Assembly (NCBI GenBank): GCA_037043455.1
Contig: JAWPHD010005079.1
Span: forward strand, 69,501-133,500
Source: Cyrtodaria siliqua
Taxonomy: Eukaryota; Mollusca; Bivalvia; Adapedonta; Hiatellidae
Reading direction: 5' to 3'
DNA: 64,000 nucleotides
Positions within the stretch are counted from its first letter, which is position 1. The number at the start of each line of letters is the position of its first letter. Position numbers and translations under genes: made by a program. The notes beneath the pieces are model-generated. The model saw nothing but the letters and a program-made list of their open reading frames with translations. It had not been told where the DNA came from and ran no database searches. Below, one piece after another: positions 45,181 to 56,999 of this stretch.

Positions 45181-45479
45181 ATATATAGGTTCATTGTATT
45201 CGTATTTGATTATAGACACACTATGTAATTTCATGAAAGGTTAGATACACGCCTGCTTCTTTTTCTGAACATGTGTTCCTTATAATTAAGATGCAAAAAT
45301 TCGAAAAGGAGGGAACAAATCACAGATCGCAGCGAGCCAAATTTTAGGGCAGTTTTTAAACACTGTGTAATATGATATATTAAACAGTGTTTGAAATAAC
45401 TACAAATGCTTAGATTTTAACTTGATGAATATAATACACTTTGATATACTGAGGCATATGTGCATTTGATATGTTTAAA

Positions 45480-45870
45480 TTCTTTTCATTTTAGCGAGGT
45501 TTTAATGAACCCTAGAACCTGGTTTAAACACCCGGCGACCCAAGTCGGTAGCCCTATAGTCAACCCTTTTTATGTTTGGAATGTCATATCTCGCCATTTA
45601 TTCATCTTTGTAGTTGTTTGTTTTTGTGCTGTTTGTGGTTGACTGTGGTCCTTGAATGCTATATTTCCTGTTCGACTTTTATATCTACTTTTATATGCCA
45701 AACGTGCATGTATAAAACTCACCAAAGAGAAGAATATCTCGGCGATCTAGGCATTCGTTGTACGACTACCCTAGTTTCATCTTTGTAGTTGTTTGTTTAT
45801 TTGTTTCTGTTGTGTTTGTGGTTGACCGTGGTCCTTCAATGCTACATGTCCTGTCGACTTTGATATATGC
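45480..45870. repeat. Interspersed repeat family E, second copy
   Basis: It contains 'ctagaacctggtttaaacac', 'catctttgtagttgtttg' twice (near 45603 and 45778) and 'gttgactgtggtccttgaat' twice, so the copy is itself internally duplicated. It is related to 32755-33110. Confidence 0.45.
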
Positions 45871-45961
45871 TTATATTGTAATTAAATATGTGATGAGACG
45901 TTATTAAGTAATATGTCTGTCTACACAAATTGACAATCGGAGGTACGCCTTGAAATGGTCA

Positions 45962-46110
45962 GTGGAGCGCTGTGGTCTAGTGGTAGAGCCTTGGACCCAT
46001 GATCCAAAAGTCGTGGGTTCGATTCCCATCATTGCCATATGCGTTGTGTCCCTTAGCAAGACACTTTATCTACATTGCTTAGTACTGGTCCTACCCAGGA
46101 AGATATCGAG
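45962..46110 (+). mobile_element. tRNA-derived SINE, family A
   Basis: The head 'gcgctgtggtctagtggtag' and B box 'gtgggttcgattcccatc' are followed by the same body as the copy at 660-800. It sits just upstream of the decayed LINE. Confidence 0.75.
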
Positions 46111-46179
46111 AGTGATGCAAATAAGTTCATAGAGCTTTCGTTACAATCGATGTAAAATAAATAAGTTTAAACTAATCAA

Positions 46180-48190
46180 TGCTTTTTTATGGACTGTCTT
46201 TACAAAGGGCGATCCATCGCTGGTTACCAACTATAGACCGATATCTCTTCTTAGTGCAGTAGATAACGTTTTCGAAATGTTTCTGTTCAAACACATCTTT
46301 AACTTCGTTCGTGACAATCATTTTCTTACTGATTTTCATTTATTTATTCTTGTTGATTCAACTGTTAATTAGCCAATATATCTTTCCAATGCGTTTTGCC
46401 AAGCTTTAGATGCCGGTAAATAAGTACGTGTTATATTTCTCGATATCAGTAAGCCTTTACTGAGTCTGGCATAAAGCTATTCTTATCAAGATAAACGCAG
46501 CGGGAATTTCTATGACTTTATAAAATTACTGTCGAGTTACCTTGAGAACAGGCGCCAGCGTGTTGTAATTCCTGGTTCAAAATCTAATTGGAATAAAATA
46601 AACGAGGGTGTCCCACAAGGGTTAGTGTTGGGACCACTCCTATTCCTTGTTTATATTATATATGGCATTGTTGGGAAAAACATTACATCGAAAATACGCT
46701 TATTTGCTGATGACACTAGCCTCTTTCTTATAGTCATTATAGTGACTCCCGGACTACAGCTAATGTTTAAATAAAGATATAGTGAAGATAACTGATTGGT
46801 CAAACAAATGGCTTGTCACTTTCAACCCATCAAAAACCAAATCCCTATTGATATCAATAAAAAACAACAAACCTTTTCACCCCCACTTGTTATGCATACC
46901 CAGGAAATAGAAGTTGTTTCCTCGCACAAACACCTATGTGTTTATCTTTCCAATGAATGTTGCTGGCACACACAAATAAACTACTCTAAAAAAAAGCATG
47001 GCCCCGAATACACCTAATGAGGAAACTCTCAATATCCTTCATAAGACCTATTTTAGAGTATGCTGATGTTATTTGGGATAATTGCACAAACAACGAAAAA
47101 GAAGAACTCGAACACTACTAAACTTGTATCAATCTATAAACTTAATCAAGAATCATGCTGGGAAAGTCTAGAATCTCGTCGCCCCAGACCTAAGCAGATT
47201 CTCTTTCACAAAATGATCAACCACGTTACACCTCCTTATCTCTCCAATTTAGTCCCACCCCTAGCTAGCAAATCATCTCGATATAATTTAAGAAATGCAA
47301 CGGATTTGCAAACCCCTACCGCAAGAACTAACCGTTACCTCATTCCTTCGTTCCTTCTGTATTCGTGAATGGAACAGGCTCCCACTAGAAGTAAGAAATT
47401 CCGAGTCACTGAATTCATTGAAAAATATCTGAAACGTGACACTAAGCGGCCTCCTAATTGTTGCTACTATGGCACTAGGAAAAGACAATTATTCTATACT
47501 CGTCTGCGTACGAATTGTAGTTTCCTCAGTCACCATCTGTTCTTAAAGATCATTGTTGATTCCCCACTATGTCGCAGTGGCAGAATTGAAAATACCCACC
47601 ATTTTATCTTCACTTGTCCGATATACCGAATAGGTAAATACGCACTTAAGCATGCAATAGTTCCCTTATGCACAGTTTCACTCAAAACAATTAATTTTGG
47701 AAATCCACTGGTCTCTTACCAAACACAAACAAAGGTGGCTATATTTGAAGCTGTGCATGGTTTTTTATTAGCAAATAAACTTTTTTAAATTTATTATCAA
47801 TTTTTATTATACTACTTCCCTTATTCTGTATTCAGGAGCTCAGATGTTGTTAGCAGAGTGTCATCGTGTTGTCTACTTTAACACATTCTCTGCTTCGTCA
47901 CCCAAGAATTCCATGTTGATGTTTTTTTCCTGTTTTTTTTCTTTTCACTAAGACCTGTTTGCATCGGGTTTTGTTTTCTTCCCGTTTACGCGAAATAATG
48001 TAAATATATATATAAAATGGTCGCCATTTCGATGTTAAGCTGTATTAGCCACAAAGATAAGTTGTATTTGTTAAATACCAAGGAGAGGAACTTTATAAGA
48101 GTGTTGTCTTTATTCCAATCCTATTAACTTTGTACTATTTATATATGCATGTTGTATAATATGGAACTACAATAAATTTAAACCAAACAA
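46180..48190 (+). pseudogene. Decayed LINE (non-LTR retrotransposon) reverse transcriptase
   Basis: Plus-strand frames read in turn: GDPSLVTNYRPISLLSAVDN (RT domain start), FLSYLENRRQRVVIPGS, NEGVPQGLVLGPLLFLVYI, IRLFADDTSLFL (the FADD catalytic motif), then FIRPILEYADVIWDN, PLEVRNSESLNS, and in the frame 47369-47788 LRTNCSFLSHHLFLKIIVDS with CRSGRIENTHHFIFTCPIYR. Several stops and frameshifts make it non-functional. The order matches the C-terminal two thirds of ORF2 of Jockey/CR1-type LINEs. The 3' end lies near 'acaataaatttaaaccaaac' at about 48170-48190. Confidence 0.8.
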
Positions 48191-48437
48191 TGCTTTGGAG
48201 GTAACCATACATGCTTTGGAGGTAACCATTTAAAAGTAATTGGCAGTGATTCGTTTGTGATTGGTTTTATACAAGACTCACAATAATGTTTAGCGCTCTT
48301 TATTAGAAAAATACAGATGAAAATGAAAGATTGTTTAATTCATCACCTCACAATTAATAATTATTCATAAAACTATTATAAATTGCAGTGTCAACATGGA
48401 CGATGCATTTGTGTTTATCTTCTTGATTTACAATATT

Positions 48438-48755
48438 TTAAAAGGACACATGGCAATTTTGATTTTCTAAAACCTCGCGGAGTCCCGTTAGTTTTGGTAC
48501 TGATTTGCCTATTTTAAAATCATTTTTAATAATTATATAACTAGTTCAAAGTAAATTATTTTTACATAGTGCTAATTGGTGAATATATTGCACTAATAAA
48601 TATTAAAACCTGTGGTAGAAATACCAAGAACAACAGAAAACTCATATTTAATTATATTCGAACAGTTTTAAAGTCAAAATGTTATTAGATTAACAAAACA
48701 AGGTGATAATTTGGATACTTGATAAATAATTCAAGATTGCCATGTGTCCCTTTAA
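48438..48755. mobile_element. TIR MITE copy 2
   Basis: The left end is 'ttaaaaggacacatggcaat' and the right end is 'attgccatgtgtccctttaa', nearly perfect inverted repeats. The interior matches the copy at 132-444 along its length, including a 'cgcggmgtcccgttagtttt' block near the left end. Confidence 0.72.
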
Positions 48756-49846
48756 CACCACTTATGTAAAATAATTGATTTACTGCAGACAGGTTCATAT
48801 TTAGCACTGCTCTTGACGTATATATCTCGAATTTGTGACTAGCACTCTAAACAATGGCAAAAATAGAAACGACATAACATAAACAGGCATAAAATTATAA
48901 AAACAGTTTCCTTTTTTAAATCTGATTCATATAGTCTAATACAAATAAATATCTCAAGAACACCTTTAGGTGAACTAAACACACCACGTCAAACAATACT
49001 AAATAAATACTACGCGTATGTATGAATCATAAACTAATAACGAAAAAAGTAATCACAGACGAAATAGAAAATACTGAAACAACGCGTCGAAATAATTCGA
49101 AATGTTTCTTTATCATTTTGGAAACTATTTTATTTGTAGATTATCTATTTTCCGTTTCTCCAATTCTCGCGATAGGTAGAGATTCTGTATTTGTTTTAAA
49201 ATACTAAATATATAACCTTAATGATTTTAGTTCCTAATAAAAAGAGAATCAACATCGGTATCGTCATAAAAAGTAACTATCTAAACGACATATTAAGTTC
49301 AGTATATGTATAAATAGCAACAAATTAATATAACAACATTTCTACGGGAAGGCTTAGTGGTTGAAAAATACTCTTTAGCAAATACACTTAACAATTATAT
49401 GAGTCACAAATAACATTAACTGTCTTTATGTGATATATTTTAAGCTAGTCATCGTCGGAATATACATTTAATTTATCATGTTACCCTCTATTAATCACAT
49501 ACTGTACAGTTATTTTTACTGGTTAATTTGCGTTTTCCTCTTCATAAAAGTAAAGTTTGAAGTACACACTAGATACTATTCAATATTTCCATGACTTTTC
49601 AATGATCATTTAGCTTTGGGAATAGTTCCTTAAACGTACATGTTATATACTTATTGAAATCAAACGCTAAAAATGCCAAATTAAATGCATAAATGCGTTT
49701 TAAAACGCTTTAAATGTTTTTTAAATGTACATGTTATACACTTTTTGAAGTCGACATAATGGAACGCTAAAATGCCCAGTTAAATGCATAAATGCGTTTT
49801 CGAATGCCTTCAGCAACACAGATATACATAACGCAATTCAACTATT
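48756..49846. other. Intergenic and probable cadherin 3' UTR
   Basis: No gene is recognised. 49630-49805 holds an imperfect direct duplication of 'aaatgcataaatgcgtttt' with its flanks ('acatgttata', 'acgctaaaaatgcc'), just 3' of the cadherin stop on the minus strand. Confidence 0.4.
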
Positions 49847-50518
49847 TTAGTTGTCTTCAACGTTATCATTGGGGACTTGAATCCGCAATGCTGGATCGGC
49901 CTTCTTATCGTAGCTCCTCTGTGAACGCTTTACTCTTGATTTGTCGGTTGAATCAAAGAATTCTGGGTCCATTCCCATATTATATTCCTTTGTTCCGTCG
50001 AAAATCTCTGGCTCCTTTTTTTTGTTTCTTCTCCTTGATCTTTTCTTTCGTCCACCTTCGGTAGTTTCAGTTGCTGAGTCTCGTAACGGTAGGGGAGCTA
50101 ATAGCCCGGCTTTGCCACTTGGTGTCGGTGGAAATGCGTCCGTCCCAACACCAAGTGTAGCTTTACCATTAAACACAAGCCTTTCGTTAGACTGTGTTCT
50201 TGTGTTGAACTCATCAGATCTATCTGTATGTATATCCTCTTCCTCCGTCTGTGGCTCCGATTTGTCATCTTCCGGTCTCACCATCATTTGTTTCTGTTTT
50301 CTTCGTATGATTATCACGGTCACAATTATAGCTATTATGACTAAGAGCAAAACACAACCAAGAATAACGACAGGTATAAGAAGGTCTGTGTTTTGCGTTT
50401 CCGATCGAAAAGCAGGCGCTTCCGGGTACGTTGTGTCATTGCGAAACGGCAGTCTTTCTTTTACTCCAATGGTTAGAATGGCAATGGCTGATAGTTCAGC
50501 AGAGCTAGTTTTTCGGAC
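49847..50518 (-). CDS. Cadherin terminal exon: end of last EC, transmembrane helix, cytoplasmic tail
   Basis: The acceptor on the minus strand is 'catgattttag'. The 223 residues begin VRKTSSAELSAIAILTIGV (last EC strand), then a Pro-rich spacer, a helix LLIPVVILGC to VTVIII, and RRK. The tail has an acidic part (PEDDKSEPQTEEED), a middle part with TPSGKAG, a basic cluster GGRKKRSRRRNKKK and a C-terminus ending NDNVEDN. The stop TAA is at 49849-49847. The basic cluster resembles a nuclear localisation signal (inference). Confidence 0.9.
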   Translation of the reverse strand, partial: VRKTSSAELSAIAILTIGVKERLPFRNDTTYPEAPAFRSETQNTDLLIPVVILGCVLLLVIIAIIVTVIIIRRKQKQMMVRPEDDKSEPQTEEEDIHTDRSDEFNTRTQSNERLVFNGKATLGVGTDAFPPTPSGKAGLLAPLPLRDSATETTEGGRKKRSRRRNKKKEPEIFDGTKEYNMGMDPEFFDSTDKSRVKRSQRSYDKKADPALRIQVPNDNVEDN

Positions 50519-53500
50519 CTAAAATCATGAACATAGACATAATCACCTATAAGGACAAAATAGTGCAATACGCTGCTGACTCATTAACGACTTATAATAA
50601 CACTATTAGTAACATTTATATTGATATAGCATAGGAAACACACACACGGGTAATCTATGTTTCTGGCTTTTCAAATTTTAAAAATCTTCAAAAAACCATT
50701 TTAATTATTAATTTTAAATACGTTTCAGGATTCATATACTTACCTCGTTAATATCTTATATTGCAAAAATAAAAAAAAGTCAACACCACATAATGAATGG
50801 CAACTGCGTTTCAAAGCAGTGCTGATTAGGTAAAACAGGATAACTCATGTCTTCAGTATAATACATAACACACAGTTAAGAAATATTAAGAAAATTGGGC
50901 ATTATATCGACACGTTTGAACTAATTTTAGTTTTAGTTATTTATATTGTAAAGAAACCTACCTGTATAACAATTCTAAACTCTTTGTCCATCAAACCCGA
51001 ATCCCTCACAGATATTACCTGGGTAACATTACCATTGTTTGGATTAACGCTGAATAAGTTATGTTCATTTCCTACAATACAAATATGATCTCATGCAATA
51101 ATTTTAAGTCAAATGACACTTTATCAATATCCGAATCATGAACATATTTGGTGAAACAGAATCAGGAGAAACCGGGTTCAAGCCTCGCCGACGTCACTGA
51201 GATTCGTCGGTGTGTTTCATATTATACAACATGAATATAAATGAGAAAAATGGTCTTATAGAAATCACAGCACACAAAGGCAAAGCCACCGTAGTCCGCA
51301 CTGTACCACAAACAAAGAGCAAATTAACTATTCAATGAAAAGGACAATTCACAATACAAAGAGTGGTGAAGACAGAGTACCCGACTTGGAACGATCAGTA
51401 GACAATTTGTCCCACTGGTTAGCCTTAATCGACAGTGTAAATAATAGTACATCCAATCAAAAGACCATCTCTAACGATAAAATCCACATCCAGAGAAATT
51501 AGGAAACGATAAACGTATATGTTTTTTCAAAAATATATGAAAAAACATAATTAGAAACACTTCAGGATGTAAGCAGAATTGTACCGAACAACCAAAGCAG
51601 TTGCATTCAAAGAGAAACCCAATCTAGGGTACGACCAAAAATGAGAAAAATGGTCTTATAGAAATCACAGCACACAAAGGCAAAGCCACCGTAGTCCGCA
51701 CTGTACCACACACAAAGAGAAAATTAACTATACAATGAAAAGGACAATTCACAACACAAAGAGTGGTGAAGACAGGGTACCCGACTTGGAACGATCAGTA
51801 GGCAATTTGTCCCACTGGTTAGCCTAAATCGACAGTGTAAATAATAGTACATCCAATCAAAAGGAAATCTCTAACGATAAAGTCCACATCCAGAGAAATT
51901 AGGAAACGATAAACGTATATGTTATTGTAAGAATATATTAAAAAGATAGTTAGAAACACCTCAGGATGTAACCAGAATTGTACCGAACAACCAAAGCAGT
52001 TGCAGCCAAAGAGAAACCCAATCTAGGGTACGATCAGAAAACCCGAGGGACGGAAGTTCATGCAACAACCTCCCCTTTCGGGTTTTCAGAAGATGCAACC
52101 ATGGAGTCCCACGAGGTTGTCCGGTCATCTCCCAAGAGAAAAATAAAGCATTGTGATTGACTGTAGAGGGGTCGGTCACCAAGCATGAAGTGTGTTGTTA
52201 TATTAAATAGTCGTATCGTTTTGACGAATTTCCTGATTAGTTCTTTAAGTGGTCAGGATATCCGTCAGTCCCCTTTAATTTCCGAAGTTTATAGATCGCA
52301 TGTCCATAGAATAAATAGTGTGATATTCCTAGTTACAGAAACGCTTTTAGGTCGGTGATGTACTTCTCCAGCGGCGATAGAACTTTGAGAAAGATATACG
52401 TAGTTTATGATAACGAAAACCTTGCTGAAGAAATGTACTTGTAATAACTTGGAGTTAAAGGTAATATACTAATACAGCAAGATAATAACCTCGTACATCG
52501 GATGTGGACGTAAACCGAGTGGTAACGTCTATCAGAGTATATGCTCCGAGCAAAGAATCATAGGAATCTATTCATTGGTAAGAGAAGTACAGGTTCCCGG
52601 ATTCCAATGTATCATTCCCGTCTCTCTGGGGTGACGATCGACGGACGAGACTAATGAAATTTGAACTGCCCAATAACAAACCGGCGAAACTTAGTTACGC
52701 CTGTAAGGCTTGAACCCGTGTCTTCCGGTTCCGAGTCCACCGTGATATCCACTGGGCCATACCATTCCCTATTAGTCAGAAGTAATATACCAATAAGTAA
52801 ACATCCGTAAGATAACTCCGTTAGAGGTAAAAAGAAACTTGAAAATATTAATTAGAATAAACGAGTATAAATAATTATTACTTATATGAACATACAGCAA
52901 GGTGTATTTCATTTTGTGTCACTTTTTTGTGTTTCATTTTTTGTTCATAAACAGTTTTCGAAATGTTTTCATGATTTTTTCTCGTGATATGTCATTATTT
53001 GTGTACATGGTACATATACTTGTCCGAAACTAATGCGTAACTTAAAACACAAATGCGCTCAAAATGAGCCCACAAACATGTGCTTTACTTACCAGACTCG
53101 ATGGAATATACAAGCCGCGTTCCGAGGGTATCATCATCCCTAGCCGTAATTGGTGTTGGTTTGATCTGTAATAGTCCCTGTAAACAACAAAGGTTTTATA
53201 TGTGATGCAACAATCATAACCATATAACGCCATGCGCAAAAAATAAATAAAATGTGTCATGCAACTCCGTTTTGGTTAAAACAAAATTACGTGCATAGTT
53301 TTACAAACTGCGCCCCTGCCATTTAATAAATAATGAAAAGGGGATCCTTTGGAAGCAACAAACAAGAAAAGTGATAAAAGTAGCAAACTCGGTGTGTGGG
53401 CACTTTCGACTCCGAAATCTGGCATAATTTAAAAAATATATAAAGTGCACTCAGAAACAGGACGTAACAGTGGTGAGTAACAACATCCTTTATTTGAAAC

Positions 53501-56500
53501 ATTTGATGCAAAATACAAAAAATATATAGCCGAACGTTGTTCTTGTCGAAGAGCACTTTTTCCCAAACTTTGAAAAAATATAGAATATGCTCGAGTTTTA
53601 ACCTCATATATGGCGGTATGTTTTGATAACTATGCAAGGGGCATAACTATAAGATTTCAAGTTTGAATTCATGGTGATCCACGTTCTGATCAATTTTGAT
53701 GGGATCTGAAGAAAAAGGAAAATAATAAGAAAATCTGCCAAAAATGTTCAATCAATGTACATGAACTTGTCTTAGACTATATTGTGATAGAAAATAAAGA
53801 GTTAGAGTGTTTACAAGTAAAATCAGTTTTTCACAAACCGGATTACAATAGGGCTACCGCCTTGGAAATTTTTAAAAATATTCCAACATGTCAAAGACCT
53901 TATGATCAATTTCATTCTGACCTAGTTAAATAAAGATCTTATAAAATTATAAGTGAGCTGGATGGATCATAACAATGTCTAATATAGCACTTTAAAATAT
54001 ATCAAAAGCCATAACTCAGCCACATATTGTCGCATCTGGATGATTCTAGAATTGTTCTGATATAACTATTCAGACCAAGTTTGTTCAAATGTGTATAACG
54101 TGTGTTTGAGTTATCATAGTAGTTATGTCCATTATGCTTAAAAGAGTCGGACCATATATGGCGGGAGTGGCCGGTGTTCGAACTCATCCAAGAATGTATA
54201 GATAAACACAATGGTGTATAGATATACACAACGGATAACGTTTTCATTTTCTAAGAGAAAACCAGCTGTGAGCAATAACACGCCATACCGTTTTGTCCAA
54301 CTCCGTAAGCGTCTCGTATGGCGGCGCTGTGCATGGCGTTCCACAATTGGGGTAATCAAAATACGGTTTTTGATCATCAACATCCTGTATTGTGATATTC
54401 AGTGTCGTATACGTGATCTTGGAGCCAGACTGACCGCCATTATCCTGTTTGTAGATAATATATTTAGCAATGTTGTACATAACAAATATCATTATATATT
54501 ATAATCCTATATATCAAGCAATGAATAATATGAAACATAATTTTACTTATTTTTCATTGAAATATCGGAGAACATGGTTTGCGTATTGACATCGAGTATT
54601 ACACATGGAACCTATATACAGGTAGCACTTGGTGGTAAAAAACAAATAGCTTGGACTCGAACCCACGACAGTTTGATTAACATGCAGGCGTTTCCATCAC
54701 TGAGCGATTAACATTTTATATTTGTTACGATTTATTATATAAAAAAATATTGTATTCGAACTCGCTAAGTCATTATCAAGTGTATATATTTGTATTAATT
54801 TTGCATGTTTGTAAAACAAAAAACAATAATGATGTCGTGTACTGCGTTTTATTCAATTGTTTCCATGTGTACGTTAAGTTAATACTCTGTTCAGAATACA
54901 AAAATCTTTCAAAGAAAAAGAAGAGAGAGAAAACATAATTAGTTTTACTCATGCGAATTGTGTATGAATGGTTAAATGGATTGATGGATATTGGGATACT
55001 TGAATGGATAAACGAACAGAGACAGACGGGCGTTCAGACAGACATATCTGTATCATAGACGGGTGGATGGAATGGTTTGAAGAAATACATAGTGTATAAT
55101 TAGATGGACAGACAGCAGAGCAGACAGACGAGAATAACATTATGCAGACGATTACATAATTATTGAGTTGAAGATTTGAAAATATAGCAATATATTTAGG
55201 GATATGTGCTAAAATGTGATACAGAATGTGTATTTTCAACAAATGAAGTTAACATGCGTAATATGCGTAATAAAATATGCATCATTTGGAAGTCCATTGG
55301 CTTAATGGTATTTTAGGAAATATTGAAAAAACATTTAGTGAATTTACGTAAATTGATAAGGTGGATGATCCATCACTTCCATAGACGAGGCACGTTAACC
55401 GTAGTTATCTGGAGGGAGGTTAATGTCTGCTAGACTACAACACACATACAAAAACATATAGATTAACATCTAAATGAGAAAAAAACCTACCGTAACACTT
55501 ATATTCAGTATTTGCGTAAATGGTTTTCGATTAGCCGGATTGTCATAGTCAATAGTTTTCTTGAGAGTAATGACTCCGATTGTAAACGTTGGTATCTGAA
55601 AGACGTCCTTGCCATCCATCTGAAATGTAAAATAAATGTTTCGTGTATTAAAAATCTATATAAAGCATGATTTTGCAATGCTAAAAAGGATGAAAATGGT
55701 CCTGTAGAAACCACAGCACCCAAACGCTGTCCGCACAGTACCACAAACTGAAACATAGTCAATAAACAGGACAATATACGAAATAAAAAGTGTGCGTGTG
55801 AATAGCGTTTTTTACTCACACAATTGAATGAGAAAACGTTTTATTCTGTTATTCTGTATGTTTTGTTGTGTATATATACATGAGTTAATCAGTCAATAAG
55901 CACGTATGACAGTAAATAAGCAAGTGTGTTAAACTGTAGTAAGGTCGGAAATAGATCTTGAAGTGAAACCAAATATCCTAACTTAGTGTTGAGCTGTTGC
56001 TACTGTCTATCAGTTATGATTAACTTGTTCAGTAACAAGAGATAAAACAAAGAAAATGATATTTGAATAAAAGCCATATTTACCTCAGTAATAATATAGG
56101 GTTCTAATCTAAAACCGAAATTGTTTTGTTGTGGAATATCTTGGTCTGAAACTTTGCCGGCGAAACTGTAAATTGTTGCATCAACGGCTTCTGACTGAAA
56201 ATATTTGAACTTTATAAGCATTGTGATTACTAAGCTATAACTAAATAATTTTTGGAAGGACTTTTTTTAGCAAAGGACGACGAGTTTGCGATACTGAGTA
56301 TTTAATAATAATAAAGGTATAACCTCTTTACTTTAAAGCCACACATATTTGGTCTCTATAATCCCAAAGAACGAACAAATAATATACCAAAAATGGCACA
56401 CTAAATTAATGAAAATGCATTTGTTACAAAAAGAAAGGAGAATTATTTACTAGCCGCCAGTATGCGACAATCCTAGACCAACACGTCCTGTGTTGCAATG

Positions 56501-56820
56501 GATTTCCTACAGGTAAAATAAAAAATTCTTAGAATGATTTACCATTTATCTAGATTGTCGTAGAAGCAAAAAACCCCAACCATCCTTTACAACAACAATT
56601 ATACAGAACACCCTGGGCCACTGAATCTGGCCAATGCATATATGCGTGGACTCACATGAGTCGTAGCAATAACGTAAGATTAAAGTTAATTCAACTTTGT
56701 TATTTTCATATCACTGCTATGGTTTCAAGTTACCTCATTCATAGTGGTATGATATGGCGCTCCAATAAACGTAGGCATGAATTCGTTAACAGGATTGACG
56801 TTGATGGAAACCTCATTGTT
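49847..56820 (-). CDS. Cadherin-superfamily membrane protein, 3' part (7 exons, 449 residues visible)
   Basis: Seven minus-strand exons (56820-56734, 56194-56084, 55619-55491, 54444-54289, 53177-53093, 51071-50962, 50518-49847) join into 449 residues and TAA with no frame break. Cadherin signatures appear in order: a degenerate linker VNEFMPTF, VSDQDIPQQNNFGFRL, ITLKKTIDYD (LDxE-like), VTDNGG, the calcium linker QDVDDQKPYF, a cysteine pair CGTPC after it, QIKPTPITARDDD, LVYSIESG, LFSVNPNNGNV, LMDKE and LSAIAILTIGV. A transmembrane helix (about residues 272-297) and a 152-residue tail follow. EC repeats bind calcium and mediate adhesion in this family. The tail shows no obvious catenin-binding region, so it is nearer to protocadherin- or Fat-like cadherins than to classical ones (inference). 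Further EC exons must lie upstream, beyond 56820. Confidence 0.87.
50962..51071 (-). CDS. Cadherin exon: NEHNLFSVNPNNGNV segment
   Basis: The minus-strand acceptor is 'tgtattgtag' and the donor is 'cag|gtaggt', phase 1 to 0. It encodes LFSVNPNNGNVTQVISVRDS and LMDKEFRIVIQ, the typical F-x-I-x-x-x-x-G core and L-D-x-E-like turn of an EC repeat. Confidence 0.85.
51241..52035. repeat. 400-bp direct tandem duplication in cadherin intron
   Basis: 51241-51640 and 51641-52035 are about 95% alike by eye; both start 'atgagaaaaatggtcttata' and end 'caatctagggtacga'. A diverged fragment of the same unit lies at about 55683-55800 ('gaaaatggtcctgtagaaac'). Confidence 0.8.
52496..52760. mobile_element. 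Two SINE family B fragments joined in opposite orientation
   Basis: 52496-52636 is plus-strand body (gtaaaccgagtggt, 'aatcataggaatctattc', 'tctctggggtg'). 52640-52760 is the head half in minus orientation (acggacgagactaa, 'aggcttgaacccgtg'). Both are diverged. A smaller fragment of the same family lies at 51165-51222. Confidence 0.55.
53093..53177 (-). CDS. Cadherin exon: QIKPTPITARDDD segment
   Basis: The minus-strand acceptor is 'ttgtttacag' and the donor is 'ctg|gtaagt', phase 0 to 1. It encodes GLLQIKPTPITARDDD and LVYSIESG. The A-x-D-x-D motif and the YSI strand match the start of an EC repeat. Confidence 0.85.
53300..54240. other. Cadherin intron with family D fragment and unassigned sequence
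   Basis: 53330-53400 is the end of a family D copy in minus orientation. The rest has 'gttcaaatgtgtataacg' and 'agccataactcagccacata' phrases like those of family T repeats but is too diverged to place. No extra exon is seen. Confidence 0.4.
54289..54444 (-). CDS. Cadherin exon: DNGG, calcium linker and start of the next EC
   Basis: The minus-strand acceptor is 'tctacaaacag' and the donor is 'acg|gtatgg', phase 0 to 0. It encodes DNGGQSGSKITYTTLNITI, then QDVDDQKPYF (the DxNDNxPxF linker) and DYPNCGTPC. The cysteine pair directly after the linker is a useful marker for finding orthologues. Confidence 0.88.
55491..55619 (-). CDS. Cadherin exon: GVITLKKTIDYD segment
   Basis: The minus-strand acceptor is 'acatttcag' and the donor is 'acg|gtaggt', phase 0 to 0, 43 codons. 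FTIGVITLKKTIDYD followed by FTQILNISVT matches the G-x-I-x-x-x-x-x-L-D-x-E and strand F region of an EC repeat. Confidence 0.85.
56084..56194 (-). CDS. Cadherin exon: VSDQDIPQQNNFGFRL segment
   Basis: The minus-strand acceptor is 'tattttcag' and the donor is 'gag|gtaaat', phase 0 to 0, 37 codons. VSDQDIPQQNNFGFRL has the D-x-D and N-N spacing expected of the calcium-binding start of an EC repeat. Confidence 0.82.
56734..56820 (-). CDS. Cadherin exon: degenerate EC linker VNEFMPTF
   Basis: The minus-strand acceptor is 'ctattacag' and the donor is 'gag|gtaact', phase 0 to 0, 29 codons. It reads NNEVSINVNPVNEFMPTF and then GAPYHTTMNE. The linker position has VNEFMP in place of the usual D-x-N-D-N-x-P, so calcium binding at this junction may be weak (inference). 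This is the most upstream cadherin exon I can identify. Confidence 0.78.
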
Positions 56821-56999
56821 CTGTAATAGTTCATAATACACATATATAAATACGAGCAATTCATCCTAACAGTAATGTTATCAACATATGGCAATAGTAT
56901 TAAAAAGTTGAATTTACAATGCATTTGCATATAGACTGCAGCTGGAAATCTAGAAAATTAAACTTGAAATTAAAATCTTAAACTCATTAGGTACTCGTG

